From NCBI RefSeq assembly GCF_041224595.1, contig NZ_JBGFGN010000162.1:1-64000 (forward strand): DNA of 64,000 bases, written 5' to 3'. Below are positions 7,435-14,999 of the stretch, piece by piece. Below the pieces are notes generated by a model. That model did not search any database, was not told the DNA's origin, and saw nothing but the letters and a program-made list of their open reading frames with translations. Source of the stretch: Donghicola sp041224595. Lineage in GTDB: Bacteria > Pseudomonadota > Alphaproteobacteria > Rhodobacterales > Rhodobacteraceae. Position 1 is the stretch's first letter, and each line of letters starts with the position of its first letter. The position numbers and the translations under genes are program-made.

Positions 7435-7987
7435 TACCGCAAACTACACCCCGCGTCTGAAGGCTCAGTACCGCGAAACCATCAAAGCCACTCTCATGGA
7501 AGAGTTTGGCTACAAGAACGAGATGATGCTCCCTAAGCTGGACAAAATCGTTCTGAACATCGGCGCTGGCGCTGAATCGGTTCGCGACTCCAAGAAAGCA
7601 AAGTCGGCTCAAGAAGATCTGAGCACCATTGCTGGTCAGCAGGCCGTCATCACCAAAGCAAAGAAGTCGATCGCTGGCTTCCGCGTACGTGAAGGCATGC
7701 CTCTTGGCGCAAAAGTCACCCTGCGTGGCGACCGGATGTATGAATTCCTTGATCGTCTGATCACCATCGCGATGCCCCGCATCCGCGACTTCCGTGGTGT
7801 GAAGCCGTCGTTTGATGGTCGTGGCAACTTCGCCATGGGCCTGAAGGAACACATCGTCTTCCCCGAAATCAACTTCGACAAAGTTGACGAAGTTTGGGGT
7901 ATGGACATCATCATCTGCACCACTGCGAAAACTGACGGTGAAGCGAAGGCGCTGCTCAAGCACTTCAACATGCCGTTCAACGCGTAA
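7427..7987 (+). CDS. rplE: 50S ribosomal protein L5
   Basis: L5 (186 aa) binds 5S rRNA and contacts the P-site tRNA. Segments DKIVLNIGAGAE, GQQAVITKAKKSIAGFRVREGMPLGAKVTLRG (GAKVTLRG is diagnostic) and MDIIICTTAKTDGEAKALL are conserved. The ATG lies 8 bases inside the end of rplX, so translation is probably coupled. Confidence 0.97.
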   Translation: MLDTANYTPRLKAQYRETIKATLMEEFGYKNEMMLPKLDKIVLNIGAGAESVRDSKKAKSAQEDLSTIAGQQAVITKAKKSIAGFRVREGMPLGAKVTLRGDRMYEFLDRLITIAMPRIRDFRGVKPSFDGRGNFAMGLKEHIVFPEINFDKVDEVWGMDIIICTTAKTDGEAKALLKHFNMPFNA

Positions 7988-8004
7988 TCGCGAAAGGGTA
8001 AGAC

Positions 8005-8310
8005 ATGGCTAAGAAAGCAATGATCGAACGCGAGAAGAAGCGTGAACGCCTGGTCGCGAAATACGCAGCCAAGCGCGCCGCTCTGAAAGAGATCGCGAAT
8101 GACGAAAGCAAGTCGATGGAAGAGCGTTTCAAAGCGCGCCTCCAGCTTGCGAAACTGCCGCGCAACAGCTCGGCAACCCGCCTGCACAACCGCTGCCAGC
8201 TGACCGGCCGTCCCCACGCTTACTACCGTAAGCTGAAGGTAAGCCGTATCGCGCTGCGCGAACTGGGCTCCAACGGTCAGGCCCCCGGCCTGGTGAAGTC
8301 GAGCTGGTAA
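8005..8310 (+). CDS. rpsN: 30S ribosomal protein S14 (zinc-free type)
   Basis: S14 (101 aa) binds the 30S head with S3 and S10. It is the long form without the two CxxC pairs of zinc-binding S14, as expected in alphaproteobacteria. MAKKAMIEREKKRERLVAKYA and the end RNSSATRLHNRCQLTGRPHAYYRK...GLVKSSW are diagnostic. Confidence 0.97.
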   Translation: MAKKAMIEREKKRERLVAKYAAKRAALKEIANDESKSMEERFKARLQLAKLPRNSSATRLHNRCQLTGRPHAYYRKLKVSRIALRELGSNGQAPGLVKSSW

Positions 8311-8323
8311 GAGGAGATATAAG

Positions 8324-8716
8324 ATGAACGATCCTCTCGGCGATATGCTCACCCGTATCCGTAACGCTCAGATGCGCGGCAAGTCCACTGTGACGACCCC
8401 CGCTTCGAAGCTCCGCGGCTGGGTTCTGGATGTGCTCCTCGATGAGGGCTACATCCGTGGCTACGAGAAAACCACTGCAGAGACTGGCCACCCGGCCATC
8501 GAAATCTCTCTGAAGTACTACGAAGGCGCTCCCGTGATCCGTGAGATCAAGCGTGTGTCGAAGCCCGGTCGTCGCGTCTACATGGGCGCGAAAGAGATCC
8601 CCGAAGTCCGTCAGGGCTTGGGTGTTTCGATCGTTTCGACTCCGAAGGGTGTAATGTCGGATGCAGCTGCACGTCACGCCAATGTTGGCGGCGAAGTGCT
8701 CTGCACCGTATTCTAA
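8324..8716 (+). CDS. rpsH: 30S ribosomal protein S8
   Basis: S8 (130 aa) is a primary 16S binder and, in E. coli, the autoregulator of the spc operon. MNDPLGDMLTRIRNAQMRGK and the end QGLGVSIVSTPKGVMSDAAARHANVGGEVLCTVF are typical. A GAGGAGATATAAG leader gives a good ribosome site. rplF follows behind a near-ideal AAGGAGGT. Confidence 0.97.
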   Translation: MNDPLGDMLTRIRNAQMRGKSTVTTPASKLRGWVLDVLLDEGYIRGYEKTTAETGHPAIEISLKYYEGAPVIREIKRVSKPGRRVYMGAKEIPEVRQGLGVSIVSTPKGVMSDAAARHANVGGEVLCTVF

Positions 8717-8728
8717 GGAGGTCTCGTA

Positions 8729-9262
8729 ATGTCTCGTATTGGTAAGAAACCGGTCGAGCTGCCCTCCGGCGTTTCGGCGTCGCTTTCGGGCCAGACCATC
8801 GAAGTAAAGGGCCCCAAGGGTACCCTGACCTTCACTGCTACCGATGATGTCACCATCACCATCGACGGCAACACTGTCTCTGTTGATCCCCGCGGTTCTT
8901 CGAAGCGCGCACGTCAGCAGTGGGGCATGAGCCGCACCATGATCGCGAACCTCGTCAGCGGCGTTACTGAAGGCTTCAAAAAAGAGCTGGAAATCGTCGG
9001 TGTTGGTTACCGTGCTCAGGTGCAGGGCAACTCGATCCGTCTTAACCTCGGCTACTCGCACGATGTTGACTTCGCGATCCCTGCTGGTGTGACCGCAACC
9101 ACGCCCAAGCCCACCGAGATCGTCCTGGAAGGGATCGATGCTCAATTGGTAGGTGAAACCGCTGCGAAGATTCGCGAATGGCGCCGCCCCGAGCCTTACA
9201 AAGGCAAGGGTATCCGGTACCGTGGCGAGTACATCTTCCAGAAGGAAGGCAAGAAGAAGTAA
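8729..9262 (+). CDS. rplF: 50S ribosomal protein L6
   Basis: L6 (177 aa) sits near the factor-binding GTPase centre. MSRIGKKPVELPSGVSASL and the C-terminal REWRRPEPYKGKGIRYRGEYI are diagnostic of the duplicated L6 fold. An almost perfect Shine-Dalgarno precedes the ATG. rplR starts 11 bases after its stop. Confidence 0.98.
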   Translation: MSRIGKKPVELPSGVSASLSGQTIEVKGPKGTLTFTATDDVTITIDGNTVSVDPRGSSKRARQQWGMSRTMIANLVSGVTEGFKKELEIVGVGYRAQVQGNSIRLNLGYSHDVDFAIPAGVTATTPKPTEIVLEGIDAQLVGETAAKIREWRRPEPYKGKGIRYRGEYIFQKEGKKK

Positions 9263-9273
9263 GGACGCGAAAG

Positions 9274-9633
9274 ATGGCAAACAGCAAACGTACCCTGTTT
9301 CTGAAGCGTCGCCAGCGCGTTCGGAACAAACTGCGGAAAATGGCCGATGGCCGTGCCCGCCTCTCGGTGTATCGCTCGAACAAGAACATCAGCGTTCAGC
9401 TGATCGACGACCTTCAGGGCATCACCATCGCCGCCGCTTCGAGCCAGGAAAAAGACCTGGGTCTCGCAGGCAAGAACAACCAGGAAGCCGCCGCCAAGGT
9501 TGGTGCCCTCATCGCCGAGCGTGCTAAGGCCGCTGGCGTGGAAGTATGCTACTTCGATCGTGGTGGCTATCTCTTCCATGGCACCATCAAGGCGCTGGCC
9601 GATGCCGCCCGTGAGGGCGGACTGAAGTTCTAA
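9274..9633 (+). CDS. rplR: 50S ribosomal protein L18
   Basis: L18 (119 aa) binds 5S rRNA together with L5. MANSKRTLFLKRRQRVRNKLRK, RLSVYRSNKNISVQLIDD and the end YLFHGTIKALADAAREGGLKF are typical. The start at 9274 follows the rplF stop; a longer in-frame upstream start would overlap rplF and adds non-L18 sequence. Confidence 0.97.
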   Translation: MANSKRTLFLKRRQRVRNKLRKMADGRARLSVYRSNKNISVQLIDDLQGITIAAASSQEKDLGLAGKNNQEAAAKVGALIAERAKAAGVEVCYFDRGGYLFHGTIKALADAAREGGLKF

Positions 9634-9645
9634 GGAGAAGACGAT

Positions 9646-10221
9646 ATGGCAGAACGTGAAAACCGCCGGGATCGCCGCAACGAGCGCGAAGAAACCCCGG
9701 AATTCGCCGATCGTCTGGTGGCGATCAACCGTGTGTCGAAAACCGTTAAGGGTGGTAAGCGCTTTGGCTTCGCTGCTCTGGTGGTTGTCGGCGACCAGAA
9801 AGGCCGCGTAGGCTTCGGCAAGGGTAAAGCGAAAGAAGTACCCGAGGCGATCCGCAAAGCCACTGAGCAAGCAAAGCGCAAGATGATCCGCGTGCCGCTG
9901 CGTGAAGGTCGTACCCTTCACCACGACATCGAAGGTCGTCACGGTGCAGGCCGCGTTGTGATGCGTACCGCCCCTCAGGGTACCGGTATCATCGCAGGTG
10001 GTCCGATGCGCGCTGTGTTCGAGATGCTGGGTGTTCAGGACGTTGTTGCGAAGTCGATTGGCTCGCAGAACCCCTACAACATGATCCGCGCAACTCTCGA
10101 CGCTCTGAGCCTCGAAGCTTCGCCCCGTCAGGTGGCACAGCGCCGTGGCAAGAAGGTTGCAGACATCCTGCACAAGTATGACGAAGCTCCTGCGGAAGCA
10201 GAAGCATCGGCAGAAGCGTAA
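9646..10221 (+). CDS. rpsE: 30S ribosomal protein S5
   Basis: S5 (191 aa) shapes the mRNA entry site and affects decoding fidelity. The dsRNA-binding N-terminus (ETPEFADRLVAINRVSKTVKGGKRFGF) and the C-terminal domain (GAGRVVMRTAPQGTGIIAGG) are clear. The protein ends in an Ala/Glu-rich tail (about residues 179-191) beyond the E. coli length, as often seen in Rhodobacteraceae. Confidence 0.97.
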   Translation: MAERENRRDRRNEREETPEFADRLVAINRVSKTVKGGKRFGFAALVVVGDQKGRVGFGKGKAKEVPEAIRKATEQAKRKMIRVPLREGRTLHHDIEGRHGAGRVVMRTAPQGTGIIAGGPMRAVFEMLGVQDVVAKSIGSQNPYNMIRATLDALSLEASPRQVAQRRGKKVADILHKYDEAPAEAEASAEA

Positions 10222-10233
10222 GGAGACGGACAC

Positions 10234-10422
10234 ATGGCAAAGACCATCGTTGTTAAGCAGATCGGCAGCCCGATCCGCCGCCCTGCAGTTCAGCGCCAGA
10301 TCCTCATCGGTCTGGGTCTGAACAAGATGCACAAGACCCGTGAGCTCGAGGATACCCCCTCGATCCGCGGCATGGTTCGGAAGATCCCGCACCTGGTCGA
10401 GATCATCGAAGAGCGCGGCTAA
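10234..10422 (+). CDS. rpmD: 50S ribosomal protein L30
   Basis: L30 (62 aa) is a small 50S protein. VVKQIGSPIRRPAVQRQILIGLGLNKMHKTRELEDTPSIRGM is the L30 signature. In the usual spc operon rplO follows directly; here a perfect terminator and a 1.77-kb insertion lie between. Confidence 0.97.
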   Translation: MAKTIVVKQIGSPIRRPAVQRQILIGLGLNKMHKTRELEDTPSIRGMVRKIPHLVEIIEERG

Positions 10423-10446
10423 TCGCACCCTTCACATGACAGCAAG

Positions 10447-10474
10447 CGCCCCGCAGGAAACTGCGGGGCGTTTT
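10447..10474 (+). terminator. Rho-independent terminator after rpmD
   Basis: CGCCCCGCAG (10447-10456) pairs perfectly with CTGCGGGGCG (10461-10470) around a GAAA tetraloop, followed by TTTT. It is among the strongest terminators in the window and cuts the spc operon between rpmD and rplO. Confidence 0.9.
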
Positions 10475-10820
10475 GCGTTTCGCACTTGCAGCATAGATTC
10501 GCGGAACCGCAAGAATCAGGTCCCAAAAATGTGTAAGAATGAGAAGCGATTATTGTCCCCGCTCGACGATTTTGCACACCATTGTATGCTGAATGCCCCT
10601 AAAACATGGAGTTTAAGCGCCCTGTGCATGGTAGATCTGATCCATGTGCATCAGACTCAGCTTTCAAGTCATCAGTCATGCTGCAACTGCATAACGGGCA
10701 GACCAAACGGGAATTTGTTAGCGCCATCACCCTGTCGTATCTATGGGATGTCCAAAGACGAAAAGACACATCTCAGACCCTGGGGAATACGCCCCACTCC
10801 GTTACGAAGGAAAATCTAGA
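10475..10820. other. Noncoding region upstream of the DUF1127 gene
   Basis: About 345 bases without a supported gene. Short open frames crossing it have no ribosome sites or recognisable sequence. A possible promoter lies near its end. The rest could be a long 5' UTR or carry an unrecognised small RNA; nothing further is seen. Confidence 0.4.
10715..10743 (+). promoter_or_regulatory. Candidate promoter for DUF1127 / cuckoo RNA
   Basis: TTGTTA (10715-10720) and TATCTA (10738-10743) are separated by 17 bases. The match to a housekeeping promoter is partial. In Rhodobacter sphaeroides the equivalent gene/sRNA unit is driven by RpoH-type stress sigma factors, whose -35 also begins TTG, so this could be such a promoter. 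Confidence 0.3.
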
Positions 10821-11036
10821 ATGGCATTTGTACACGCACCCTCCCGCACCGGCTTCCACGTCGCTGAGCGTTTCAATGTCGCCCTCGAAGCGATCAAATC
10901 GTTCCGCGCTCGCGGCGCAGCTTACAACCGGTGCTACAACGAACTGGCTCAGTTGTCGGATCGTGATCTGAACGACATCGGCATCAGCCGCATGGACATC
11001 CCGACCATCGCTGCTCAGGAAGCTGCGAAGGTCTAA
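10821..11036 (+). CDS. DUF1127 (YjiS-like) small protein
   Basis: A 71-aa protein with a C-terminal DUF1127 core (about residues 28-68: RARGAAYNRCYNEL, then SDRDLNDIGISRMDI). DUF1127 proteins are small, Arg-rich and often stress-induced; one in R. sphaeroides (CcaF1) is implicated in RNA maturation and turnover and is co-transcribed with CcsR sRNAs. The start at 10821 follows AAGGAAAA. Only 14 bases after its stop a CCUCCUCCC-loop RNA begins, the same arrangement as CcaF1-CcsR. The gene sits between rpmD and rplO, outside normal spc operon content. Confidence 0.88.
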   Translation: MAFVHAPSRTGFHVAERFNVALEAIKSFRARGAAYNRCYNELAQLSDRDLNDIGISRMDIPTIAAQEAAKV

Positions 11037-11050
11037 AGAATACTCGGTTA

Positions 11051-11118
11051 GGCCCCGCGCTTCTCCTCCTCCCTACGTCACGCTTCTCCTCCTCCCTAAG
11101 TGTGACGGGCGCAGGGCC
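11051..11118 (+). ncRNA. Cuckoo-type small RNA (CcsR-like) with two CCUCCUCCC loops
   Basis: An outer stem GGCCCCGCGC (11051-11060) pairs with GCGCAGGGCC (11109-11118) over 10 positions with one C/A mismatch. Inside, GTCACGCTT (11077-11085) pairs with AAGTGTGAC (11098-11106), one G-U. The nonamer CCTCCTCCC occurs twice, at 11065-11073 and 11088-11096, both in predicted single-stranded loops. This matches the cuckoo RNA family of Rhodobacterales and Rhizobiales, whose loops resemble anti-Shine-Dalgarno sequence. It starts 14 bases after a DUF1127 stop, suggesting processing from that mRNA's 3' UTR. A terminator lies at 11163-11195. There is a single unit here, not a tandem array. Confidence 0.85.
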
Positions 11119-11162
11119 GAACATTTCCCTAGTGCTCGTGACTTGTTTAATGAGTGCAACCC

Positions 11163-11195
11163 AAACGCCTCCTGGACCCGCTCCAGGGGGCGTTT
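11163..11195 (+). terminator. Terminator after the cuckoo RNA
   Basis: The arm 11163-11176 (AAACGCCTCCTGGA) pairs with 11182-11195 (TCCAGGGGGCGTTT) over 14 bp with one G-U, ending in TTT. It would end the DUF1127-sRNA transcript. Confidence 0.75.
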
Positions 11196-11267
11196 CTACG
11201 TCACGGCTTCGTGATTGGTCCTTGGGTTGCCCGCTCATACCTTTTGCCCAAACAGGAGGTTTATTCT

Positions 11268-12053
11268 ATGACCATTTCACGACGTGCCTTTATGGCGACA
11301 ACCGCTGCCGCAGGGATGATTGCCGTTATGCCTTTTACCGCCCAAGCTGCCGCTCACGGTATGAACACTTTTGAGACAGGGCAGGGGCCCCTGACCATCC
11401 ACCCGATTGAGCACGCGTCCATCGTGATGGAAACGCCCATGGGCGTGATCTACGTGGATCCGGTGGGCGACGCCGCGCACTATGCAGACTTCCCCGAGCC
11501 CGACCTGATTTTGATCACCCACGAACACGGGGACCACTACAACGCCGAGACCCTGTCCGCGCTCGCGGTCGAGAAAACGACCATGATCACTAACCCCGCA
11601 GTCTACGAGATGCTGGACGAGGGCATGAAAGCCAAGGCGACCTCGGTTGCGAACGGCGACTCGGCTGACTTCAACGGGATCGCGATTGATGCGATCCCAG
11701 CCTACAACACCACCGAAGAGCGTGCGAACTTCCACCCTGAGGGGCGCGATAACGGATACGTTCTGACCATGGGTGATTTCAAAGTCTATATCTCGGGCGA
11801 CACCGAAGTGACCCCAGCGATGGAAGCGCTCACCGACATCGATCTGGCGTTTGTTTGCATGAATCTGCCCTTTACCATGGGGATCGAGCAAGCAGCGCAG
11901 GGTGTTGCGGCCTTCAAACCCGCCGTCGTCTATCCCTATCACTTCCGGAACAAGGACAAGACCTACTCAGATCTCGAAGAGTTTGCGTCGCTGGTGGGGG
12001 ACAACGCAGAGGTCCGGATGGGCGACTGGTACGGCGGTGCTGACCACGCCTAA
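11268..12053 (+). CDS. Tat-exported UlaG-like metallo-beta-lactamase-fold hydrolase
   Basis: A 261-aa MBL-fold protein. The zinc motif THEHGDHYN (His85-His90) and later ISGDTE and PYHFRN resemble the UlaG/lactonase-type branch, usually metal-dependent hydrolases; the substrate is unknown. The N-terminus SRRAFMATTAAAGMIAVMPF is a twin-arginine signal with likely cleavage after AQA near residue 27, so it should act in the periplasm. The start at 11268 follows AGGAGGT; the longer frame upstream is noncoding. It lies between the cuckoo RNA terminator and its own terminator, inside the spc cluster. Confidence 0.85.
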   Translation: MTISRRAFMATTAAAGMIAVMPFTAQAAAHGMNTFETGQGPLTIHPIEHASIVMETPMGVIYVDPVGDAAHYADFPEPDLILITHEHGDHYNAETLSALAVEKTTMITNPAVYEMLDEGMKAKATSVANGDSADFNGIAIDAIPAYNTTEERANFHPEGRDNGYVLTMGDFKVYISGDTEVTPAMEALTDIDLAFVCMNLPFTMGIEQAAQGVAAFKPAVVYPYHFRNKDKTYSDLEEFASLVGDNAEVRMGDWYGGADHA

Positions 12054-12096
12054 GCGGCGCCCTTGCCAAAATACAATCAGGCGTGTAAACGCCGCG

Positions 12097-12128
12097 GGTG
12101 GCTCTGATTCAGGGCCACCTTTATTTTT
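12097..12128 (+). terminator. Terminator after the MBL hydrolase
   Basis: GGTGGCTCT (12097-12105) pairs with AGGGCCACC (12111-12119), one G-U, loop GATTC, followed by a T-rich tail. It separates the inserted module from rplO. Confidence 0.8.
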
Positions 12129-12188
12129 ATCTACGCCGCGTTTGTCCCATCCGTCGCTGGGGGGCACATCCGGCAAAGGAGAAGCGAC

Positions 12189-12659
12189 ATGAAACTGCAC
12201 GAACTCCGTGACAATCCGGGCGCAGCGCCCAAGAAAAAACGCGTAGCCCGTGGCCCCGGCTCGGGCAAAGGCAAGATGGCTGGCCGTGGTATCAAAGGTC
12301 AGAAATCGCGTTCGGGTGTGGCCATCAACGGCTACGAAGGCGGCCAGATGCCCCTGTACCAGCGCCTGCCCAAGCGTGGCTTCAACAAGCCCAACCGCAA
12401 GGCATTCGCTGTTGTAAACCTGGGCCTGATCCAGAAATTCGTCGAAGCCGGCAAGATCGACGCAGCTCAGCCCGTCACCGAAGACGCTATGATCGCCTCG
12501 GGTCTGGTACGCCGCAAGCTGGACGGTGTTCGTGTTCTGGCGAAAGGTGAAATCACCTCCGCTCTGAACATCGAAGTCACCGGTGCTTCGAAGTCGGCTA
12601 TCGTAGCTGTCGAAAAAGCAGGCGGCTCGCTGAAGGTCGCTGCTGCGGCGGCTGAATAA
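12189..12659 (+). CDS. rplO: 50S ribosomal protein L15
   Basis: L15 (156 aa) is a late-assembling 23S binder. MKLHELRDNPGAAPKKKRVARGPGSGKGK and the Gly-rich GQKSRSGVAINGYEGGQMPLY are typical. It begins a block with secY and adk, downstream of the DUF1127/sRNA/MBL insertion. A GGAGAAG site precedes the ATG. No clear promoter of its own was seen. Confidence 0.97.
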   Translation: MKLHELRDNPGAAPKKKRVARGPGSGKGKMAGRGIKGQKSRSGVAINGYEGGQMPLYQRLPKRGFNKPNRKAFAVVNLGLIQKFVEAGKIDAAQPVTEDAMIASGLVRRKLDGVRVLAKGEITSALNIEVTGASKSAIVAVEKAGGSLKVAAAAAE

Positions 12660-12668
12660 GGTGTTGTG

Positions 12669-12744
12669 AGCGGCGCCCCTGCCGCTTACATCGTACCTAG
12701 TTTTCCAAAGCGCCGCCAAGCAGGGGAACTGCTTTGGCGGCGCT
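12669..12744 (+). promoter_or_regulatory. Two hairpins between rplO and secY
   Basis: AGCGGC (12669-12674) pairs with GCCGCT (12681-12686). A longer fold pairs AGCGCCGCCAAGCAG (12709-12723) with CTGCTTTGGCGGCGCT (12729-12744), about 15 bp with one bulge. No T run follows, so secY is probably still read; RNA stability or processing control is more likely than termination. Confidence 0.5.
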
Positions 12745-12763
12745 GTCATGAAAGAGACCGCAA

Positions 12764-14128
12764 ATGGCATCTGCAGCAGAGCAAATGGCGGCGAACACCA
12801 GTTGGGCCGCATTGGGCAAGGCCGCTGATCTTCGTAGCCGCATCTTTTTTACTCTCGGGCTTCTGATCGTCTACCGCCTTGGCACCTATATTCCGGTGCC
12901 CGGTATCGACGGCAACGCACTGCGTAACTTCATGGACGGCGCGGCTGCCGGTCTCGGCGGCATCCTGAACATGTTTACGGGTGGCGCGATCAGCCGCATG
13001 GGTATCTTTGCCCTCGGCATTATGCCCTATATCTCGGCCTCGATTATCGTTCAGCTTCTGACTGCGCTGGTCCCCTCGTTGGAGCAGCTGAAGAAAGAAG
13101 GCGAACAAGGTCGCAAGAAAATCAACCAGTACACCCGCTACGCCACCGTGCTTATCGGCACGTTCCAGGCCTTTGGTCTGGCCAAAAGCCTCGAGGCTGG
13201 CGATCTGGTGCACACCCCCGGCATGTTCTTTGTCGCATCCTGCGTGATTACGCTGGTCGGCGGCACCATGTTCCTGATGTGGCTGGGTGAACAGATCACC
13301 GCACGCGGCATCGGCAACGGCATCTCGCTGATTATCTTTGTTGGTATCATAGCGGAAATCCCCGCAGCACTGGCCCAGTTCCTGAGCCAAGGCCGTTCGG
13401 GCGCGATCAGCCCTGCCGTGATCATCGGTGTGATCGTCATGATGATCGCCCTGATCGCCTTTGTGGTGTTCCTCGAGCGCAGCCTGCGCAAGATCCACAT
13501 CCAGTACCCCCGCCGTCAGGTGGGCATGAAAGTGTACGACGGTGGCACTTCGCACCTTCCGATCAAGGTTAACCCCGCTGGCGTGATCCCCGCGATCTTT
13601 GCGTCGTCGTTGCTTCTGCTGCCGACCACCATCGCGACCTTCTCGGGGAACTCGACCGGTCCGGTTCTCTCGACCATTCTGGCGTACTTTGGCCCCGGCC
13701 AACCGCTGTATCTGCTGTTCTTCGCTGGCATGATCGTGTTCTTCGCGTACTTCTACACCCACAATGTGGCGTTCAAGACGGAAGACGTGGCCGACAATCT
13801 GAAGAACCAGAACGGCTTTGTGCCCGGCATTCGCCCCGGCGAAAAGACCGCGCAGTACCTCGAGTATGTCGTGAACCGCGTACTGGTTCTGGGCTCGGCC
13901 TATCTGGCGTTCGTTTGCTTGCTGCCTGAAATCATCCGCAGCCAGCTGGCGATTCCGTTCTACTTCGGTGGCACCTCGGTTCTGATCGTTGTGTCGGTGA
14001 CTATGGACACTATCCAGCAAGTGCAGTCGCACCTTCTGGCGCATCAGTATGAAGGCTTGATCGAGAAGTCGCAGCTTCGCGGCCGCGGCTCCAAGCGCGC
14101 GAAACGCAAAGGACCCGCACGTCGATGA
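12764..14128 (+). CDS. secY: Preprotein translocase subunit SecY
   Basis: SecY (454 aa) is the channel-forming inner-membrane subunit of the Sec translocon. Ten hydrophobic segments can be followed, beginning FFTLGLLIVYRLGTYIPVPGID (TM1 region). Conserved cytosolic loops such as GEQGRKKINQYTRY and the basic C-terminal tail (RGSKRAKRKGPARR) are present. Its TGA overlaps the adk ATG. secY-adk order is standard in alphaproteobacteria. Confidence 0.97.
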   Translation: MASAAEQMAANTSWAALGKAADLRSRIFFTLGLLIVYRLGTYIPVPGIDGNALRNFMDGAAAGLGGILNMFTGGAISRMGIFALGIMPYISASIIVQLLTALVPSLEQLKKEGEQGRKKINQYTRYATVLIGTFQAFGLAKSLEAGDLVHTPGMFFVASCVITLVGGTMFLMWLGEQITARGIGNGISLIIFVGIIAEIPAALAQFLSQGRSGAISPAVIIGVIVMMIALIAFVVFLERSLRKIHIQYPRRQVGMKVYDGGTSHLPIKVNPAGVIPAIFASSLLLLPTTIATFSGNSTGPVLSTILAYFGPGQPLYLLFFAGMIVFFAYFYTHNVAFKTEDVADNLKNQNGFVPGIRPGEKTAQYLEYVVNRVLVLGSAYLAFVCLLPEIIRSQLAIPFYFGGTSVLIVVSVTMDTIQQVQSHLLAHQYEGLIEKSQLRGRGSKRAKRKGPARR

Positions 14129-14772
14129 CTACGAACATTATCCTTCTCGGGCCTCCGGGCGCAGGCAAAGGCACCCAGGCACGGAAACTGGTCGAAGAGC
14201 GTGGCATGGTCCAGCTCTCCACCGGCGACATGCTGCGCGAAGCTCAGGCGTCGGGCAGCGAGATGGGCAAGAAGGTTGCTGCTGTCATGGCAGCGGGCCA
14301 ACTCGTCACCGACGAGATCGTCATTGGCCTGATCCGCGAAAAGCTGGAGCAGGGCAGCGAAGGTGGTTTCATCTTTGATGGCTTCCCCCGCACGCTGGCG
14401 CAAGCCGACGCTCTGGGTGATCTGCTGACCGCCATGGGCGCCAAGCTGGATGCCGTGATCGAGATGCGTGTGGACGACGAAGCACTGGTGCAGCGCATCA
14501 CTGCCCGCTCGACCTGTGGCAGCTGTGGTGAGGTCTACAACGACATCACCAAGCCGATCCCCGCTGACGGCAAGTGTTCCAACTGTGGCGGCACGGAGTT
14601 CAAGCGCCGCGCCGACGATAACGAGGACAGCCTCCGCCAGCGTCTGATGGAGTACTACAAGAAGACCTCGCCGCTGATCGGGTACTACTACGCCAAGGGC
14701 GACCTGAGCAGCGTCAACGGTCTGGGAGAGATCGACGCCGTTCAGGCAGAGATCGCTAAAATCCTAGGCTAA
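14125..14772 (+). CDS. adk: Adenylate kinase (long, zinc-type LID)
   Basis: Adk (215 aa) interconverts ATP + AMP and 2 ADP. The P-loop GPPGAGKGT (residues 9-17) and FDGFPRT (84-90) are present. The LID carries four cysteines, Cys131-x2-Cys134 and Cys151-x2-Cys154, so it should bind zinc, unlike the E. coli enzyme. It overlaps secY by 4 bases and is followed by a strong terminator. Confidence 0.97.
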   Translation: MTTNIILLGPPGAGKGTQARKLVEERGMVQLSTGDMLREAQASGSEMGKKVAAVMAAGQLVTDEIVIGLIREKLEQGSEGGFIFDGFPRTLAQADALGDLLTAMGAKLDAVIEMRVDDEALVQRITARSTCGSCGEVYNDITKPIPADGKCSNCGGTEFKRRADDNEDSLRQRLMEYYKKTSPLIGYYYAKGDLSSVNGLGEIDAVQAEIAKILG

Positions 14773-14795
14773 ATTCAGCCGCACAAACTAATAGA

Positions 14796-14831
14796 TGCGA
14801 CCTCCGAAGCTGCAAATGCTCGGAGGTCGCA
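14796..14831 (+). terminator. Terminator-like hairpin after adk
   Basis: TGCGACCTCCGA (14796-14807) pairs perfectly over 12 bp with TCGGAGGTCGCA (14820-14831). The tail is only modestly T-rich. It closes rplO-secY-adk. Confidence 0.7.
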
Positions 14832-14964
14832 TTGCATTTGGGGGCAGGGTAGGGTATGGTCTTTCTCAATAGGCCCAACCTGTTTGATCATTTACTCCGT
14901 GTGCATGGCTGTTCACCAAAAACAGAGAAAATGCATGCCGGCAGTAGAATGGTCCGTGGCGCTA

Positions 14965-14993
14965 TTGACCTTTCCTCAAAACTTTCCTAACTA
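14965..14993 (+). promoter_or_regulatory. Candidate sigma-70 promoter for rpsM-rpsK
   Basis: TTGACC (14965-14970), a 17-base spacer, then TAACTA (14988-14993). This is the best housekeeping-type promoter in the window. It would give a leader of about 140 bases before rpsM. Confidence 0.5.
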
Positions 14994-14999
14994 CGCGCA

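Noticed and set aside
8129..9280. 383-codon minus-strand open frame opposite rpsN-rpsH-rplF
   Set aside because: Shadow of real ribosomal genes caused by high GC codon use.
10340..10819. 159-codon frame starting inside rpmD and crossing the terminator
   Set aside because: It overlaps rpmD and a strong terminator, has no ribosome site and no recognisable protein.
11051..11118. CRISPR-like direct repeats (two CTCCTCCTCCC copies 23 bases apart)
   Set aside because: Only two short copies in a foldable RNA; explained better as cuckoo RNA loops.
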